Origin: Corynebacterium freneyi
GTDB taxonomy: Bacteria; Actinomycetota; Actinomycetes; Mycobacteriales; Mycobacteriaceae
Direction of reading: 5' to 3'
Length of the DNA stretch: 64,000 nt
Assembly (NCBI RefSeq): GCF_030408835.1
Contig: NZ_CP047357.1
Location: 2,790,001-2,854,000, forward strand
Program-made: the position numbers and the translations under genes
The notes under the pieces: model-generated
What the model saw: only the letters and a program-made list of their open reading frames with translations
What the model was told of the DNA's origin: nothing
Databases searched by the model: none
Shown: positions 48,602 through 57,880 of the stretch, one piece after another
How the letters are laid out: every line of letters starts with the position of its first letter
Numbering within the stretch: the stretch's first letter is position 1

Positions 48602-48780
48602 GCGGTCAGATTAGCAGGCACCCTCACCGGATCACCCCCTCTTTATCGGTTCACCTTCGCCCCCACCGCGTTCCGAATGCGGTCCGCCGATGAAATGGGT
48701 ATAGCGTCAGCACATTGGGGTACGGGCCGGATCCGGGCGCCGTTCCCGCACCGAAATTCGATTCAAGGAGACCGCATTCC

Positions 48781-49863
48781 ATGAGTTCCGTTCGCGTTGC
48801 AATCGTCGGCGTCGGCAACTGCGCCTCCTCGCTCGTCCAGGGCGTGGAGTTCTACCGTGACGCGAAGGCGGGTGACGACGTCCCCGGCCTGATGCACGTT
48901 CAGTTCGGCGACTACCACGTTTCCGACGTCGAGTTCGTCGCAGCCTTCGACGTGGACGACAAGAAGGTGGGCAAGGACCTGTCCGAGGCCATCAACGCCT
49001 CCGAGAACTGCACCATCAAGATCGCGGACGTTCCGACCCTGGGCGTCGAGGTCCAGCGCGGCCCGACCCTCGACGGCATCGGCAAGTACTACGCGGACAC
49101 CATCGACGAGTCGGCGAAGGAGCCGGTCGACGTGGTCCAGGCCCTGAAGGACGCCGAGGTCGACGTCCTCGTGTCCTACCTGCCGGTCGGTTCCGAGCAG
49201 GCCGACAAGTTCTACGCCCAGTGCGCGATCGACGCGGGCGTGGCCTTCGTCAACGCGCTGCCGGTCTTCATCGCCTCCGACCCGGAGTGGGCCAAGAAGT
49301 TCGAGGACGCCGGTGTCCCGATCGTCGGCGACGACATCAAGTCGCAGGTCGGCGCGACCATCACCCACCGCGTGATGGCGAAGCTGTTCGAGGACCGCGG
49401 CGTCCGCCTGGAGCGCACCCTGCAGCTCAACGTCGGCGGCAACATGGACTTCAAGAACATGCTCGAGCGCGAGCGCCTGGAGTCGAAGAAGATCTCGAAG
49501 ACCCAGGCCGTCACCTCGAACCTGTCCGGCCCGCTGGCCGGCCTGATCGACGACCGCAACGTCCACATCGGCCCGTCGGACTGGATCGACTGGCTGGACG
49601 ACCGCAAGTGGGCGTACGTCCGCCTGGAGGGCAAGGCCTTCGGCGAGGTGCCGCTGAATCTGGAGTACAAGCTCGAGGTGTGGGACTCCCCCAACTCGGC
49701 GGGCATCATCATCGACGCGCTGCGTGCCGCGAAGATCGCCAAGGACCGCGGCATCGGCGGCCCGATCCTCCCGGCGTCGGCCTACCTGATGAAGTCCCCG
49801 CCGAAGCAGATGGGCGACGACGTCGCGCGCGCCGAGCTGGAGAAGTTCATCTCCGGCGAGTAG
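48781..49863 (+). CDS. ino1: Inositol-3-phosphate synthase
   Basis: 360-aa enzyme converting glucose-6-phosphate to inositol-3-phosphate, feeding phosphatidylinositol and mycothiol synthesis in actinobacteria. The NAD-binding segment [16 protein letters not shown] opens the protein; [19 protein letters not shown] and [16 protein letters not shown] are family blocks. AAGGAG is about 10 nt before ATG 48781. It is divergent from the DUF5318 gene. Confidence 0.95.
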   Translation: MSSVRVAIVGVGNCASSLVQGVEFYRDAKAGDDVPGLMHVQFGDYHVSDVEFVAAFDVDDKKVGKDLSEAINASENCTIKIADVPTLGVEVQRGPTLDGIGKYYADTIDESAKEPVDVVQALKDAEVDVLVSYLPVGSEQADKFYAQCAIDAGVAFVNALPVFIASDPEWAKKFEDAGVPIVGDDIKSQVGATITHRVMAKLFEDRGVRLERTLQLNVGGNMDFKNMLERERLESKKISKTQAVTSNLSGPLAGLIDDRNVHIGPSDWIDWLDDRKWAYVRLEGKAFGEVPLNLEYKLEVWDSPNSAGIIIDALRAAKIAKDRGIGGPILPASAYLMKSPPKQMGDDVARAELEKFISGE

Positions 49864-49949
49864 TCCGCCGCGGCCGCGTCGTCCGGCATCGCGTCGTTTC
49901 GCCTTGCGGCTTTGCGACGCCCGCCTGACGGCGTCCGGCCTCACGGCGC

Positions 49950-49978
49950 CGCGTTGCGAAATCCACCTTCGCAACGCG
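49950..49978. repeat. Perfect 10-bp inverted repeat downstream of ino1
   Basis: CGCGTTGCGA (49950-49959), 9-nt loop, TCGCAACGCG (49969-49978). No T-run; it precedes the T-tailed hairpin by 17 bp. Confidence 0.6.
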
Positions 49979-49994
49979 TGTCACGCCCACCCAC

Positions 49995-50033
49995 AAACCG
50001 TTACGCCCGTTACAGGGGTGTAACGGTTTTTCG
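49995..50033 (+). terminator. ino1 Rho-independent terminator
   Basis: ACCGTTAC (49997-50004) pairs with GTAACGGT (50020-50027), followed by TTTT. Confidence 0.8.
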
Positions 50034-50205
50034 CGTTTTCACCCCCGCGGAACCCCGTGCCCCAGGTCACTGGAAGCCGTCGTAAAGCACTGACCTGGGA
50101 CGATGCCACACACAACCCCGCGCAGAATTAAATTTTCATAATAACTAGGGTTGTATGACTATTTTGCACTGGGAATTACGGCGTCATCTTCGCTACTATT
50201 GCCCC

Positions 50206-50697
50206 ATGACCGATTCGAATCAGGCCGCGAACGGCGCGGCGGGCGCCATGACCCCCATGGACCTGGCCAAGGAGATTCGCCCCCTGCTGACCCGGGCCGA
50301 GCTGCTCTACAGCCGCCGCTCCGAAGAGTCGCAGCTGAGCCGCGCGCAGCTCTCCATCATGATGACGCTCGACGCCCTCGGCCCCTGCCGCATCAACCAG
50401 CTCGCGCAGGCCGAGGCCATCCGCATGCCCACCGCCTCCAACGCCGTCCACCACCTCGAAGACGCCGGCATGGTCGCCCGCGTCCGCGACACCAAGGACC
50501 GCCGCGGCGTCCGCGTCGAACTGACCGAGAAGGGCGTCGCCGAACTGCGCCGCGTCTCCACCGAACGCGACGAGCAGATGGCCAACATGTTCAAGTCGCT
50601 GTCCCCCGAGGAACTGCAGGTCGGCGCGACTCTCGTGCCCATCCTCAAGCGCATGCTGGAGTCCTACGGGGAGGACCGGGCTACGGGAGCCGAGTAA
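50206..50697 (+). CDS. MarR-family transcriptional regulator
   Basis: 163-aa winged-helix regulator. Core segments are RAQLSIMMTLDALGPCRINQLA, (as QLSIMMTLDALGPCR), IRMPTASNAVHHLEDAGMVARVRD and the wing DRRGVRVELTEKG. In C. glutamicum a MarR gene with a downstream Usp-like gene occurs at this position (MalR-like), which is my inference here. TACTAT at 50192-50197 precedes ATG 50206 by 8 nt: leaderless start. The next gene starts about 100 bp downstream on the same strand. Confidence 0.85.
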   Translation: MTDSNQAANGAAGAMTPMDLAKEIRPLLTRAELLYSRRSEESQLSRAQLSIMMTLDALGPCRINQLAQAEAIRMPTASNAVHHLEDAGMVARVRDTKDRRGVRVELTEKGVAELRRVSTERDEQMANMFKSLSPEELQVGATLVPILKRMLESYGEDRATGAE

Positions 50698-50800
50698 ACG
50701 GCGACTAGTCTTGAGGGTGGAACGTTAAGGTGGATGTTGACGAGCACCCGTCAAGCACCCGCCACGAGCCGCGAACCGGCTCAGCCCTCAGGAGGATCGC

Positions 50801-51712
50801 ATGCCGCATAGCCCGCTTCGCGTTTTGATTGCGTGGCGACCGGGCCGCAATGGCACCGAGGCAATGAATTGCGCCGCCTGGTTGGCCCGGACCTGCGAAG
50901 TGCGCATCCGCGTGGCCACCGTCCTGTCGCGCGGCTGGCCGCTGACGTCGCTGGCCCGGCTGTCCGACCACGACTCCTGGGTGGAGCGGGAGGGCCGCAA
51001 TTCCGAACGGTCGGCGCGTGCCGCATGGAAGGCGGCGGGCATCAGCAAGGGCATGCTTGACGACGAGCCCTTCGTCAGCGTCGAGGCCTCATCGGAGGCC
51101 ACGGCGTTGACGCGGATGGCCGAAGATTTCGGCGCCGACGTCATTCTGCTGGGCAGCGAAGCCCACTCCCCGACCGGTCGATTCCGCGCCGGATCCACCG
51201 CCGATGCGCTGCTGCATTACTCCCCCATCATGCTGGGGTTGTCGCCGCGCGGTCGGCGACTGTCGAAGAACGGCGTGACCAGGGTCAACGTGTCGTACAT
51301 CGACACGCCCCAGTCGCACACGGCGCTCAAGCGCGCCGCAGAGTGCGCCATGCGGTGGGACGTGCCGCTGCGCCTGCTCGCCTTTACGCCCCGCGGCGCG
51401 ACCATGTATCCCACCGAGGACGGCTTCGGCTCGTCGACGGATCTGATGATCGAGTGGCGCGAGCAGGCGCTGGCCCTCATCGACCGCGGCATCGACCGCG
51501 CCCACACCCAGTACCCCGACCTTCACCTCGAAGTCGACGTCGGCTGCGGCCACGGCTGGGATGAGGCGCTGAGCTCCCTGAAGTGGAAGAAGGGCGACCT
51601 GCTGATTCTCGGGTCGTCGACGCTGGGACCGTTCGGGCGGGTGTTCATCGGCTCGTCGACGAACCAGATCGTCCGGCACTGCCCCGTGCCCACCTTCATC
51701 ACGCCGGCCTAG
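50801..51712 (+). CDS. Universal stress protein-like, two divergent Usp domains
   Basis: 303 aa. The N-terminal half (LRVLIAWRPGRNGTEAMNCA) and C-terminal half (LLILGSSTLGPFGRVFIGSS) have the Usp fold pattern. The ATP motif is degenerate in the first half and partly kept in the second (GSSTLGPFGRVFIGSS), so nucleotide binding is uncertain. AGGAGG precedes ATG 50801. Likely in one unit with the MarR gene. The 3' tail is followed by a 25-bp tandem duplication of the stop region. Confidence 0.78.
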   Translation: MPHSPLRVLIAWRPGRNGTEAMNCAAWLARTCEVRIRVATVLSRGWPLTSLARLSDHDSWVEREGRNSERSARAAWKAAGISKGMLDDEPFVSVEASSEATALTRMAEDFGADVILLGSEAHSPTGRFRAGSTADALLHYSPIMLGLSPRGRRLSKNGVTRVNVSYIDTPQSHTALKRAAECAMRWDVPLRLLAFTPRGATMYPTEDGFGSSTDLMIEWREQALALIDRGIDRAHTQYPDLHLEVDVGCGHGWDEALSSLKWKKGDLLILGSSTLGPFGRVFIGSSTNQIVRHCPVPTFITPA

Positions 51713-51739
51713 GGTGCCGTTCATCACGTCGGCCTAGGG
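51695..51739. repeat. 25-bp tandem duplication of the Usp-like gene 3' end
   Basis: The 20-mers at 51695-51714 and 51720-51739 differ at one base and include the last codons and TAG stop (…GGCCTAGGG). Slippage probably copied the gene end. Confidence 0.7.
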
Positions 51740-51870
51740 AGCTGGCCCGGTGACCGGGAGGCGGGCCGTCGTCACGCAACGAACGGCCAACCCACCCACC
51801 GGCACCTCACGGCTAACGCGGCCACGTACACGGCGCCGGATCGATTTCGCGGGTTGCGTATGGTGATGGC

Positions 51871-52287
51871 ATGCACGACGACCAGGATCTCGGCCACCCC
51901 GACGACGACCCGCTGAAGCGGCTGCAACGCAGGGAGTACTCCTGGCGCCCGGCCGTGAAGTACGCGGGCGCGGTCATCGGCGCGACGTTCCTGACCGCGA
52001 TCATCATCGGCGTGATCAGCGCCGTCATGGGCGGGCCCATCTGCGACGTCGGCGAGCACGTGTTCATCTGCTCGCGGTGGGCGGAGCTGGCCTTCCCGCT
52101 CGTGCCCGGGGCGGTCAGCCTGATCGGTGCGCTCGGCTGTTTCTGGATCACGTACCTTCGGTGGCGGTCGTTCGGCAACTGGCGTCCGTGGCTGGCCATG
52201 TGCTGGGTGCTCATGCCGTGGACGTTGGCGTGGATGACGTCGACGTTCTCCATCGCCCTGTTCGGCGTCGAGGGCGGGATTCCCTGA
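51871..52287 (+). CDS. Small integral membrane protein, unknown function
   Basis: 138 aa. A charged N-terminus (to about residue 28) is followed by three or four hydrophobic segments: YAGAVIGATFLTAIIIGVIS, FPLVPGAVSLIGALGCFWIT, LAMCWVLMPWTLAWM. Two Cys in GGPICDVGEHVFICS may form an external disulfide. TATGGT lies 6-7 nt before ATG 51871, so a leaderless start is likely. No family recognised. Confidence 0.7.
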   Translation: MHDDQDLGHPDDDPLKRLQRREYSWRPAVKYAGAVIGATFLTAIIIGVISAVMGGPICDVGEHVFICSRWAELAFPLVPGAVSLIGALGCFWITYLRWRSFGNWRPWLAMCWVLMPWTLAWMTSTFSIALFGVEGGIP

Positions 52288-52291
52288 TTCG

Positions 52292-52396
52292 ACCGTCGTT
52301 GACCCGGCCGTCTTCGTCCATCGTTGACCCGACCGTCTTCGTCCATCGTTGACCCGACCGTCGTTGACCCGGCCGTCTTCGTCCATCGTTGACCCG
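52292..52396. repeat. Tandem array of 15- and 25-bp units
   Basis: Units run short-long-long-short-long (52292, 52307, 52332, 52357, 52372). The short unit is RCCGTCGTTGACCCG; the long unit has the same ends with 10 extra bases (CTTCGTCCAT) inside. Copies differ only at the first base (A or G). Confidence 0.9.
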
Positions 52397-52431
52397 GCCG
52401 TTGCGCAGGCCATTCAATTAGGTCGGATCCG

Positions 52432-52506
52432 ATCGCCCAAAACGACTCTGGCACGCTGCTCGCGACCTGGGGTTTTCCGACACCGAGGTGAGTCGTTTTG
52501 GGCGAT
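52432..52506. repeat. Perfect 17-bp inverted repeat with 41-nt loop
   Basis: ATCGCCCAAAACGACTC (52432-52448) and GAGTCGTTTTGGGCGAT (52490-52506), followed by TTTCCC on the plus strand. Confidence 0.85.
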
Positions 52507-52525
52507 TTTCCCTTCGCTAACCGTT

Positions 52526-52716
52526 GGCCCAGGAAGAGCCACCCGACCCCCTGACGGAAAACCATTCGACGGCCACAGAAGGGCCAGCCGAATCGCCCAG
52601 CGAAAGCCATTCGACGGCCACAGAAGGGCCAGCCGACCCGCCCAGCGAAAACCATCCGACGGCCACAGAAGGGCCATCCAATTCGCCCTTGGAGAGCTAT
52701 CCGACGGCCACGAAAG
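52526..52716. repeat. Array of 45-bp direct repeats (about four copies)
   Basis: Full units at 52562-52606, 52607-52651 and 52652-52696, a partial one at 52697-52716 and a degenerate one before 52562. The core is CGACGGCCACAGAAGGGCCA. The third unit diverges at its 3' end. Confidence 0.9.
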
Positions 52717-52725
52717 CACTATCTG

Positions 52726-52769
52726 GGAATGGGCCAATGATTGGCACGCGCCAATCATTGGCCCATTCC
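52726..52769. repeat. Perfect 20-bp stem hairpin with 4-nt loop
   Basis: GGAATGGGCCAATGATTGGC, ACGC, then the exact reverse complement (52750-52769). No T-run on either side. It may end leuS transcription on the minus strand or be a structured repeat element. Confidence 0.85.
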
Positions 52770-52867
52770 GTGAATATCGACCACAGGCGAGGTAGCCGGA
52801 TAACACCCTGACCTGCGGTAATCAGATCGTGGGTGCCGGCCAATCAGTTACGGGGTTCGCCGCGGCC

Positions 52868-55801
52868 CTACTTCTTCACCACGACGTTGACCATCTTGCC
52901 CGGCACCACGATGACCTTCGCCACCGTGCCCTCGGCGGTGTGCGCGGCGACCTTCTCATCGGCCAGCGCCGCCGCCTCGACATCCTCGCGCGACGCATCC
53001 GCCGCCACAGTCACACGCGACCGCACCTTGCCGTTGACCTGCACCGGCAACTCGATGGTGTCGTCGACGAGCCACTTCTCGTCCGCCACCGGCCACGGCC
53101 CATGCGCCAACGACTCGTCGTGGCCCAAACGCGCCCACATCTCCTCGGCGATGTGCGGCGCCACCGGGCCGAGCATCAGCACCAGCGGCTCCACCGCAGC
53201 ACGCGGCGCGCCGGCCGTGCCGTACTCCTTCGTCAGGTAGTTGACGTACTCGATCAACTTCGCCACCGCCGTGTTGTCGCGCAGCTCGGCGTAATCCCCG
53301 GTCACTCCGTCGACGGTGCGGTTGAGGGCCTTGAGGTCGTCGTCGTCAAGCGCCGCATCGGTGACGGACAGCCCGCCCGTCGCCTCATCGACGACCAGAC
53401 GCCACGCGCGCTGCAGGAAACGCTGCGCGCCCACCAGGTCCTTCGTCGCCCACGGCCGCGACGTGTCCAGCGGCCCCATGGCCATCTCGTAGACGCGCAG
53501 GGTGTCGGCGCCGTAGTCGTCGCACACTTCGTCGGGGGAGACGGCGTTCTTCAGGGACTTGCCCATCTTGCCGTACTCCTGGAAAACCTCCAGGTCCGCG
53601 CCACCCTCGCCGGCGCCCGGGATGAAGAACTTGCCGTCGCGCTCGACGACGTCCGCCGCCGGCTGGTACACGCCACGCGAGTCGGTGTACGCGTACGCCT
53701 GAATGTAACCCTGATTGAACAGGCGGCGGTACGGCTCCTTCGACGTCACGTGGCCGAGGTCGTACAGCACCTTGTGCCAGAACCGCGAGTACAGCAGGTG
53801 CAGCACCGCGTGCTCGACGCCGCCGACGTACAGGTCGACGCCGCCCGGGTCGCCCTCGCCGTGGAGCTCCGGTCGGGGGCCGGTCCAGTACCGCTCGTTT
53901 TCGATGTCGCACAGGGCGTCATCGTTGTTGGGGTCGATGTAGCGCAGCTGGTACCAGGAGGATCCGGCCCAGTTGGGCATGACGTTGGTGTCGCGGCGGT
54001 ACTTCTTGGGGCCGTCGCCGAGGTCGAGCTCGACGTTGACCCAGTCGGTGGCCTTGGCCAGCGGCGCCTGCGGCTCGGTGTCGGCGTCGTCGGGGTCGAA
54101 GGTGACGGGCTTGTAGTCCTCGACCTCCGGCAGCTCGACGGGCAGCATCGACTCGGGCAGCGGATGCGCCACGCCGTCCTCGTCGTAGACCACCGGGAAC
54201 GGCTCGCCCCAGTAGCGCTGGCGGGCGAACAGCCAGTCGCGCAGCTTGTACTGCGTGGTGCCGCGGCCGGTGCCGTTGGCTTCGAGCCATTCGATCGTGG
54301 TGGCCTTGGCGTCGGCGAGGCCGAGGCCGTTGATGTCCAGGCCGTCGTCGTTGGCGGAGTTCACGGCCTTGCCTTCGCCGGTGAAGGCTTGCTTGACGAC
54401 GCCGCCCTCGCCCTTGAGCGGCGCGACGACTTCGCGGATCGGCAGGCCGAAGGCGGTGGCGAATTCGTGGTCTCGGTCGTCGTGGCCGGGGACCGCCATG
54501 ATGGCGCCGGTGCCGTAACCGGCGAGGACGTAGTCGGCGATGAAGACGGGGATCTGCTCACCGGAGACCGGGTTGGTGGCGTAGGCGCCGGTGAAGACGC
54601 CGGTCTTCTCCTTGTTTTCCTGGCGCTCCAGGTCCGACTTGGAGGCGATGGAGCGGCGGTAGGCGGCGACGGCGGCGGCGGGGGAGTCCTCGCCGAGGGC
54701 CCAGCGCGGGTCGACGTCGGCGGGGTAGGAGTCGGCGACGAGTTCGTCGACGAGGTCCAGCTCCGGCGCCAGCACCATGTACGACGCGCCGAACAGAGTG
54801 TCGGGGCGGGTGGTGAACACCTCGATGGGGCGGGCCGAGCCGTCGGCGGCGGTGGCCTCGAAGACGACTTCGGCGCCGCGGGACCGGCCGATCCAGTTGC
54901 GCTGCATGGACTTGACCTTCTCCGGCCAATCCAGCAGGTCCAGATCGTCGACCAGACGGTCCGAGTAGGCGGTGATGCGCATCATCCACTGGCCCAGGCG
55001 CTTGCGGAAGACGGGGAAGTTGCCGCGCTCGGAGCGGCCCTCGGCGGTGACTTCCTCGTTGGACAGCACCGTGCCCAGACCCGGGCACCAGTTGACCATC
55101 GAGTTGGAGCGGTACACCAGGCGACGGGCCTCCAGGGCGCGTTCGCGCTCCACGCGGTCCAGGTCGGCCCAGGTGCGGCCGGCGAACTCGTCCGGCAGGG
55201 CGACGTCGCCTGCCGCGTAGGCGTCGACAAGCTCCTCGATGGGATGCGCCTTGCCGTCGCGTTCGTCGAACCAGGAGTTGTAGATCCGCAGGAAGATCCA
55301 CTGCGTCCAGCGGTAGTAGTCGGTGTCCGTGGTGGCGAACGCGCGGCGCTTGTCGTGGCCCAGGCCCAGGCGGCCGAGCTGGCGCTCCATGTTCGCGATG
55401 TTCGCCTCGGTGGTCACGCGCGGGTGGGTGCCGGTCTGCACGGCGAACTGCTCAGCGGGCAGGCCGAAGGCGTCGTAACCCAACGTGTGCAGCACGTTCG
55501 CGCCACGCATGCGGTGGAACCGGGCGAACACATCGGTGGCGATGTAGCCCAGCGGGTGCCCGACGTGCAGGCCCACGCCCGACGGGTACGGAAACATGTC
55601 CTGCACGAACAGCTTGTCCGCCGGCAGCTCGGCCCCGTCGGCCGGCGCGAGGTCGCCGACCGGGTTGGGGGCGTTGAAGGTGCCGCGCTCAGCCCAACGC
55701 TTCTGCCAGGTCGCCTCAAGCTCGGCGGCGACGGCCGGGGTGTAGCGGTGGCCGGTTTCGGGGGCGGTGGTGCTGTTGTCGGTGTTCCCGCTGTTGGTCA
55801 T
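52868..55801 (-). CDS. leuS: Leucyl-tRNA synthetase
   Basis: 977-aa class I synthetase charging tRNA-Leu. The HIGH-type motif is [16 protein letters not shown], the KMSKS-type loop is [10 protein letters not shown], and the editing domain has [18 protein letters not shown]. The N-terminal extension (to about residue 45) is typical of corynebacteria. The ATG at 55801 is the only plausible start. It converges with the 51871 gene across the repeat region. Confidence 0.97.
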   Translation of the reverse strand: MTNSGNTDNSTTAPETGHRYTPAVAAELEATWQKRWAERGTFNAPNPVGDLAPADGAELPADKLFVQDMFPYPSGVGLHVGHPLGYIATDVFARFHRMRGANVLHTLGYDAFGLPAEQFAVQTGTHPRVTTEANIANMERQLGRLGLGHDKRRAFATTDTDYYRWTQWIFLRIYNSWFDERDGKAHPIEELVDAYAAGDVALPDEFAGRTWADLDRVERERALEARRLVYRSNSMVNWCPGLGTVLSNEEVTAEGRSERGNFPVFRKRLGQWMMRITAYSDRLVDDLDLLDWPEKVKSMQRNWIGRSRGAEVVFEATAADGSARPIEVFTTRPDTLFGASYMVLAPELDLVDELVADSYPADVDPRWALGEDSPAAAVAAYRRSIASKSDLERQENKEKTGVFTGAYATNPVSGEQIPVFIADYVLAGYGTGAIMAVPGHDDRDHEFATAFGLPIREVVAPLKGEGGVVKQAFTGEGKAVNSANDDGLDINGLGLADAKATTIEWLEANGTGRGTTQYKLRDWLFARQRYWGEPFPVVYDEDGVAHPLPESMLPVELPEVEDYKPVTFDPDDADTEPQAPLAKATDWVNVELDLGDGPKKYRRDTNVMPNWAGSSWYQLRYIDPNNDDALCDIENERYWTGPRPELHGEGDPGGVDLYVGGVEHAVLHLLYSRFWHKVLYDLGHVTSKEPYRRLFNQGYIQAYAYTDSRGVYQPAADVVERDGKFFIPGAGEGGADLEVFQEYGKMGKSLKNAVSPDEVCDDYGADTLRVYEMAMGPLDTSRPWATKDLVGAQRFLQRAWRLVVDEATGGLSVTDAALDDDDLKALNRTVDGVTGDYAELRDNTAVAKLIEYVNYLTKEYGTAGAPRAAVEPLVLMLGPVAPHIAEEMWARLGHDESLAHGPWPVADEKWLVDDTIELPVQVNGKVRSRVTVAADASREDVEAAALADEKVAAHTAEGTVAKVIVVPGKMVNVVVKK

Positions 55802-55868
55802 GGGTACACAGCATAGTGGGCGGCGCGGACGGCGTTGGACGGAGGTGGGGAGCGTGGCTGGCGCCGCC

Positions 55869-57641
55869 TTACGTCGCCCTTTCGTTCGCCGCCGATTTGG
55901 CCAGCAGGTAGGCGCGGTTCCGGCTCGACGGGGGAGCGGTGGGGATGATCAGTCCGGCGTCGACGAGCCCGCGAAGATGGTTGCGCAGTGCTCCGACCGA
56001 CATGTCGATTCGCTCGGAGAGCTGGCGAACCGTGCGAGCGTCGGTTGAGGACAGAAGCTGGAGGATTTCCCGCTGGCGTTCGGTGAGGTCGGGGTGGTCG
56101 GCGAACAGCACAAGCCCGTAGCGTTCGCTGCCCGGGCCCGATGTACTGACGATCTCCAAGAGTCCCTGATTGACCAACGCATTAAGCTCGATTCGTGCGT
56201 CGTCGGAGTCGATGCCCAGCTGATTACGGAGATTGTGCGCGGTGACCACGCCCATATCCTTGGCCAGCACCAAAGCAATCTGCTGGTTGGGATTGACCGC
56301 GTCGGCAGCTCCGCCGACGTAGTCCTTCAGCCACCGTTGGGTTTCGGGGTTGAGCAGGCCGAATCGGTGGATAACGACGGTAAAACGGCCGATCTGGGCG
56401 TTGAATTGCGGCTGCGCCATGCCTTTGCTGGCAAGGACCGCGATCATGCGGCGAATGCCGGAGCCCTGGCTTTCGGCGATGGCACGGCCATCGGCGTCGG
56501 TTGCCCTCATCATCAGTGCCTTGAGCGTAGGGTTGCGGGATTCGGACACGCCTTCGGTGAGATTGTCCACCGTGCGCCCGCCCCACAGGCCGCCGGGGTT
56601 AGAGACCTCCACTCGATCCGGGTACACGTCGACGGCGATCTGGGAACCTTGGCCCACTTCACCGTAATCGCGGTGGATGACGGCGTTGGCGATGGCCTCG
56701 CGGAGCACGACCTCGGGTATTTCCGGTTCGCTGATCACACCGGTGCCGGATTCCACGGAGGTGGTGCGCAGGTTCCGCACTACGGTGTTGACGGCATCGT
56801 CGATGGCCACCGGCATGGCACCGTCGCAGATCTTCCGATCGAGGAATCGAATTCCCGTCGGGTCAGTCGATTTCTCGCGTCCGGGGTGCACCACGACGTC
56901 GATGAACAGCTGGTCGTAGAACTGCTGGGGGTACTTTCCGAGCACTAGCAGACCCGCCAAGATCACGTTGCCCGCTTTGTCCGTGGCGTTGAGGCGGCTG
57001 AGCATCTCTTCATTGGTGGTGATGCCGTCGAGCTGACGGGACTGCAGGCGTTTGATTTGTCGCTTCACGCCGTCAATGGCGTCGCCGTCGAAGTCATCGA
57101 TGGTCGCGTCCGGAACTGTTTGCCGGTCACTGATGTCCGCGCCCCCGAGTCCGCGCAGCTCGGCGATCTGGTAGCTGTTCAGCCGGTGGTCCGCGTCGAC
57201 GATGCGGATATAGGAACCCTTGGGCATGCCAACGTCGGAGAGGAAGCAGGGCATATGGCGGATGAGGAACGGGTCTTCACGCATCGAATGGATGCGCAGG
57301 GCAATGAATTCACCGGCATCACCAAGGTCGACGTAGTCGATTTCATAACGGGGTATCGGCGTGACTTTGGGGTCGGCTTTGGCGCTCGCCTCCAGGCCAG
57401 CTTTCAAGCGCTGCATGACCTGTTCCGAGTTGAACCCTTCGGTGACCGTCCAACCTTTCCCCTCGTCGACGCCGAGCAGGAGCAGTCCACCGTCAGCGTT
57501 CGCGAAGGCGGAGACGGTTTCCCAGACGGCACGGTCGACTTTCTCGCGGACGCGCTTGGCCTCGAGTCGAGCGCCTTCGCGGCTTCCCGCGAGGAGTGCC
57601 TGATGCGCGGCTTTAGCGGCAACCGTCAGTGACTGACCCAT
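55869..57641 (-). CDS. AlbA_2 (Schlafen-type) DNA-binding and GHKL-like ATPase regulator
   Basis: 590 aa. Residues 15-140 match the AlbA_2/divergent AAA-4 domain: ESKR-like [35 protein letters not shown], then [13 protein letters not shown]. Residues 300-430 resemble the RecG-like C-terminal ATP-binding region ([32 protein letters not shown], then [10 protein letters not shown]). The last 100 residues carry winged-helix turns ([32 protein letters not shown]). TAAAGT at 57648-57653 sits 6 nt before ATG 57641: leaderless. It is divergent from hsdM, with repeats in between, and probably regulates the type I locus or acts with it in defence; this is inference. Confidence 0.8.
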   Translation of the reverse strand: MGQSLTVAAKAAHQALLAGSREGARLEAKRVREKVDRAVWETVSAFANADGGLLLLGVDEGKGWTVTEGFNSEQVMQRLKAGLEASAKADPKVTPIPRYEIDYVDLGDAGEFIALRIHSMREDPFLIRHMPCFLSDVGMPKGSYIRIVDADHRLNSYQIAELRGLGGADISDRQTVPDATIDDFDGDAIDGVKRQIKRLQSRQLDGITTNEEMLSRLNATDKAGNVILAGLLVLGKYPQQFYDQLFIDVVVHPGREKSTDPTGIRFLDRKICDGAMPVAIDDAVNTVVRNLRTTSVESGTGVISEPEIPEVVLREAIANAVIHRDYGEVGQGSQIAVDVYPDRVEVSNPGGLWGGRTVDNLTEGVSESRNPTLKALMMRATDADGRAIAESQGSGIRRMIAVLASKGMAQPQFNAQIGRFTVVIHRFGLLNPETQRWLKDYVGGAADAVNPNQQIALVLAKDMGVVTAHNLRNQLGIDSDDARIELNALVNQGLLEIVSTSGPGSERYGLVLFADHPDLTERQREILQLLSSTDARTVRQLSERIDMSVGALRNHLRGLVDAGLIIPTAPPSSRNRAYLLAKSAANERAT

Positions 57642-57880
57642 GGCTTCACTTTAGCAACTGACGATCATCACTGCCGTAACTGACGCTGTCACTGTAGAAA
57701 CTGAGCCGCTCACTACATGAAGTGATGGCCTCAGTTGCCACACTGATCATGACTGAGGAGACTGAGGGTGTAAGTGACCGCTAGCGACGGTGCATGAGGA
57801 GTGTCTCCCTTCGGACACGATTTCGACGCTTAACAACGTCTGCTGCCAGGTGTTCCGTTCGGGCCCGTAGGATCGTCGGC
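57642..57880. promoter_or_regulatory. Divergent promoter region with phased AACTGA repeats
   Basis: Direct repeats GCAACTGACG (57654-57663), GTAACTGACG (57676-57685) and GAAACTGAGC (57697-57706) are spaced 22 and 21 bp, two helical turns. An inverted copy lies at 57731-57738 (TCAGTTGC) and shorter ACTGAGG copies start at 57752 and 57761. The first repeat touches the predicted -10 of the AlbA_2 gene. TAGGAT at 57868-57873 is the hsdM -10. Confidence 0.7.

Larger units (their letters stand above)
52288..52867. other. 580-bp repeat-dense region between convergent genes
   Basis: No convincing gene. It holds a 15/25-bp tandem array, a 17-bp inverted repeat, an array of 45-bp repeats and a perfect 20-bp hairpin, in that order. 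Long open frames cross it on both strands because the 45-bp unit is a multiple of three; they show only repeat-derived protein. Confidence 0.7.

Noticed and set aside
46131..48614. 827-codon plus-strand frame opposite ponA
   Set aside because: Antisense of a definite class A PBP gene; Val/Gly/Arg/His-rich throughout.
51813..52655. 280-codon minus-strand frame over the repeat block
   Set aside because: Its N-terminal part is a translation of the 45-bp repeats and the rest is antisense to the 51871 gene. No ribosome site or fold.
52526..52716. CRISPR array
   Set aside because: The 45-bp units are contiguous, without unique spacers, and no cas genes occur in the window.
52829..55816. 995-codon plus-strand frame opposite leuS
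   Set aside because: Antisense shadow of leuS with low-complexity sequence.
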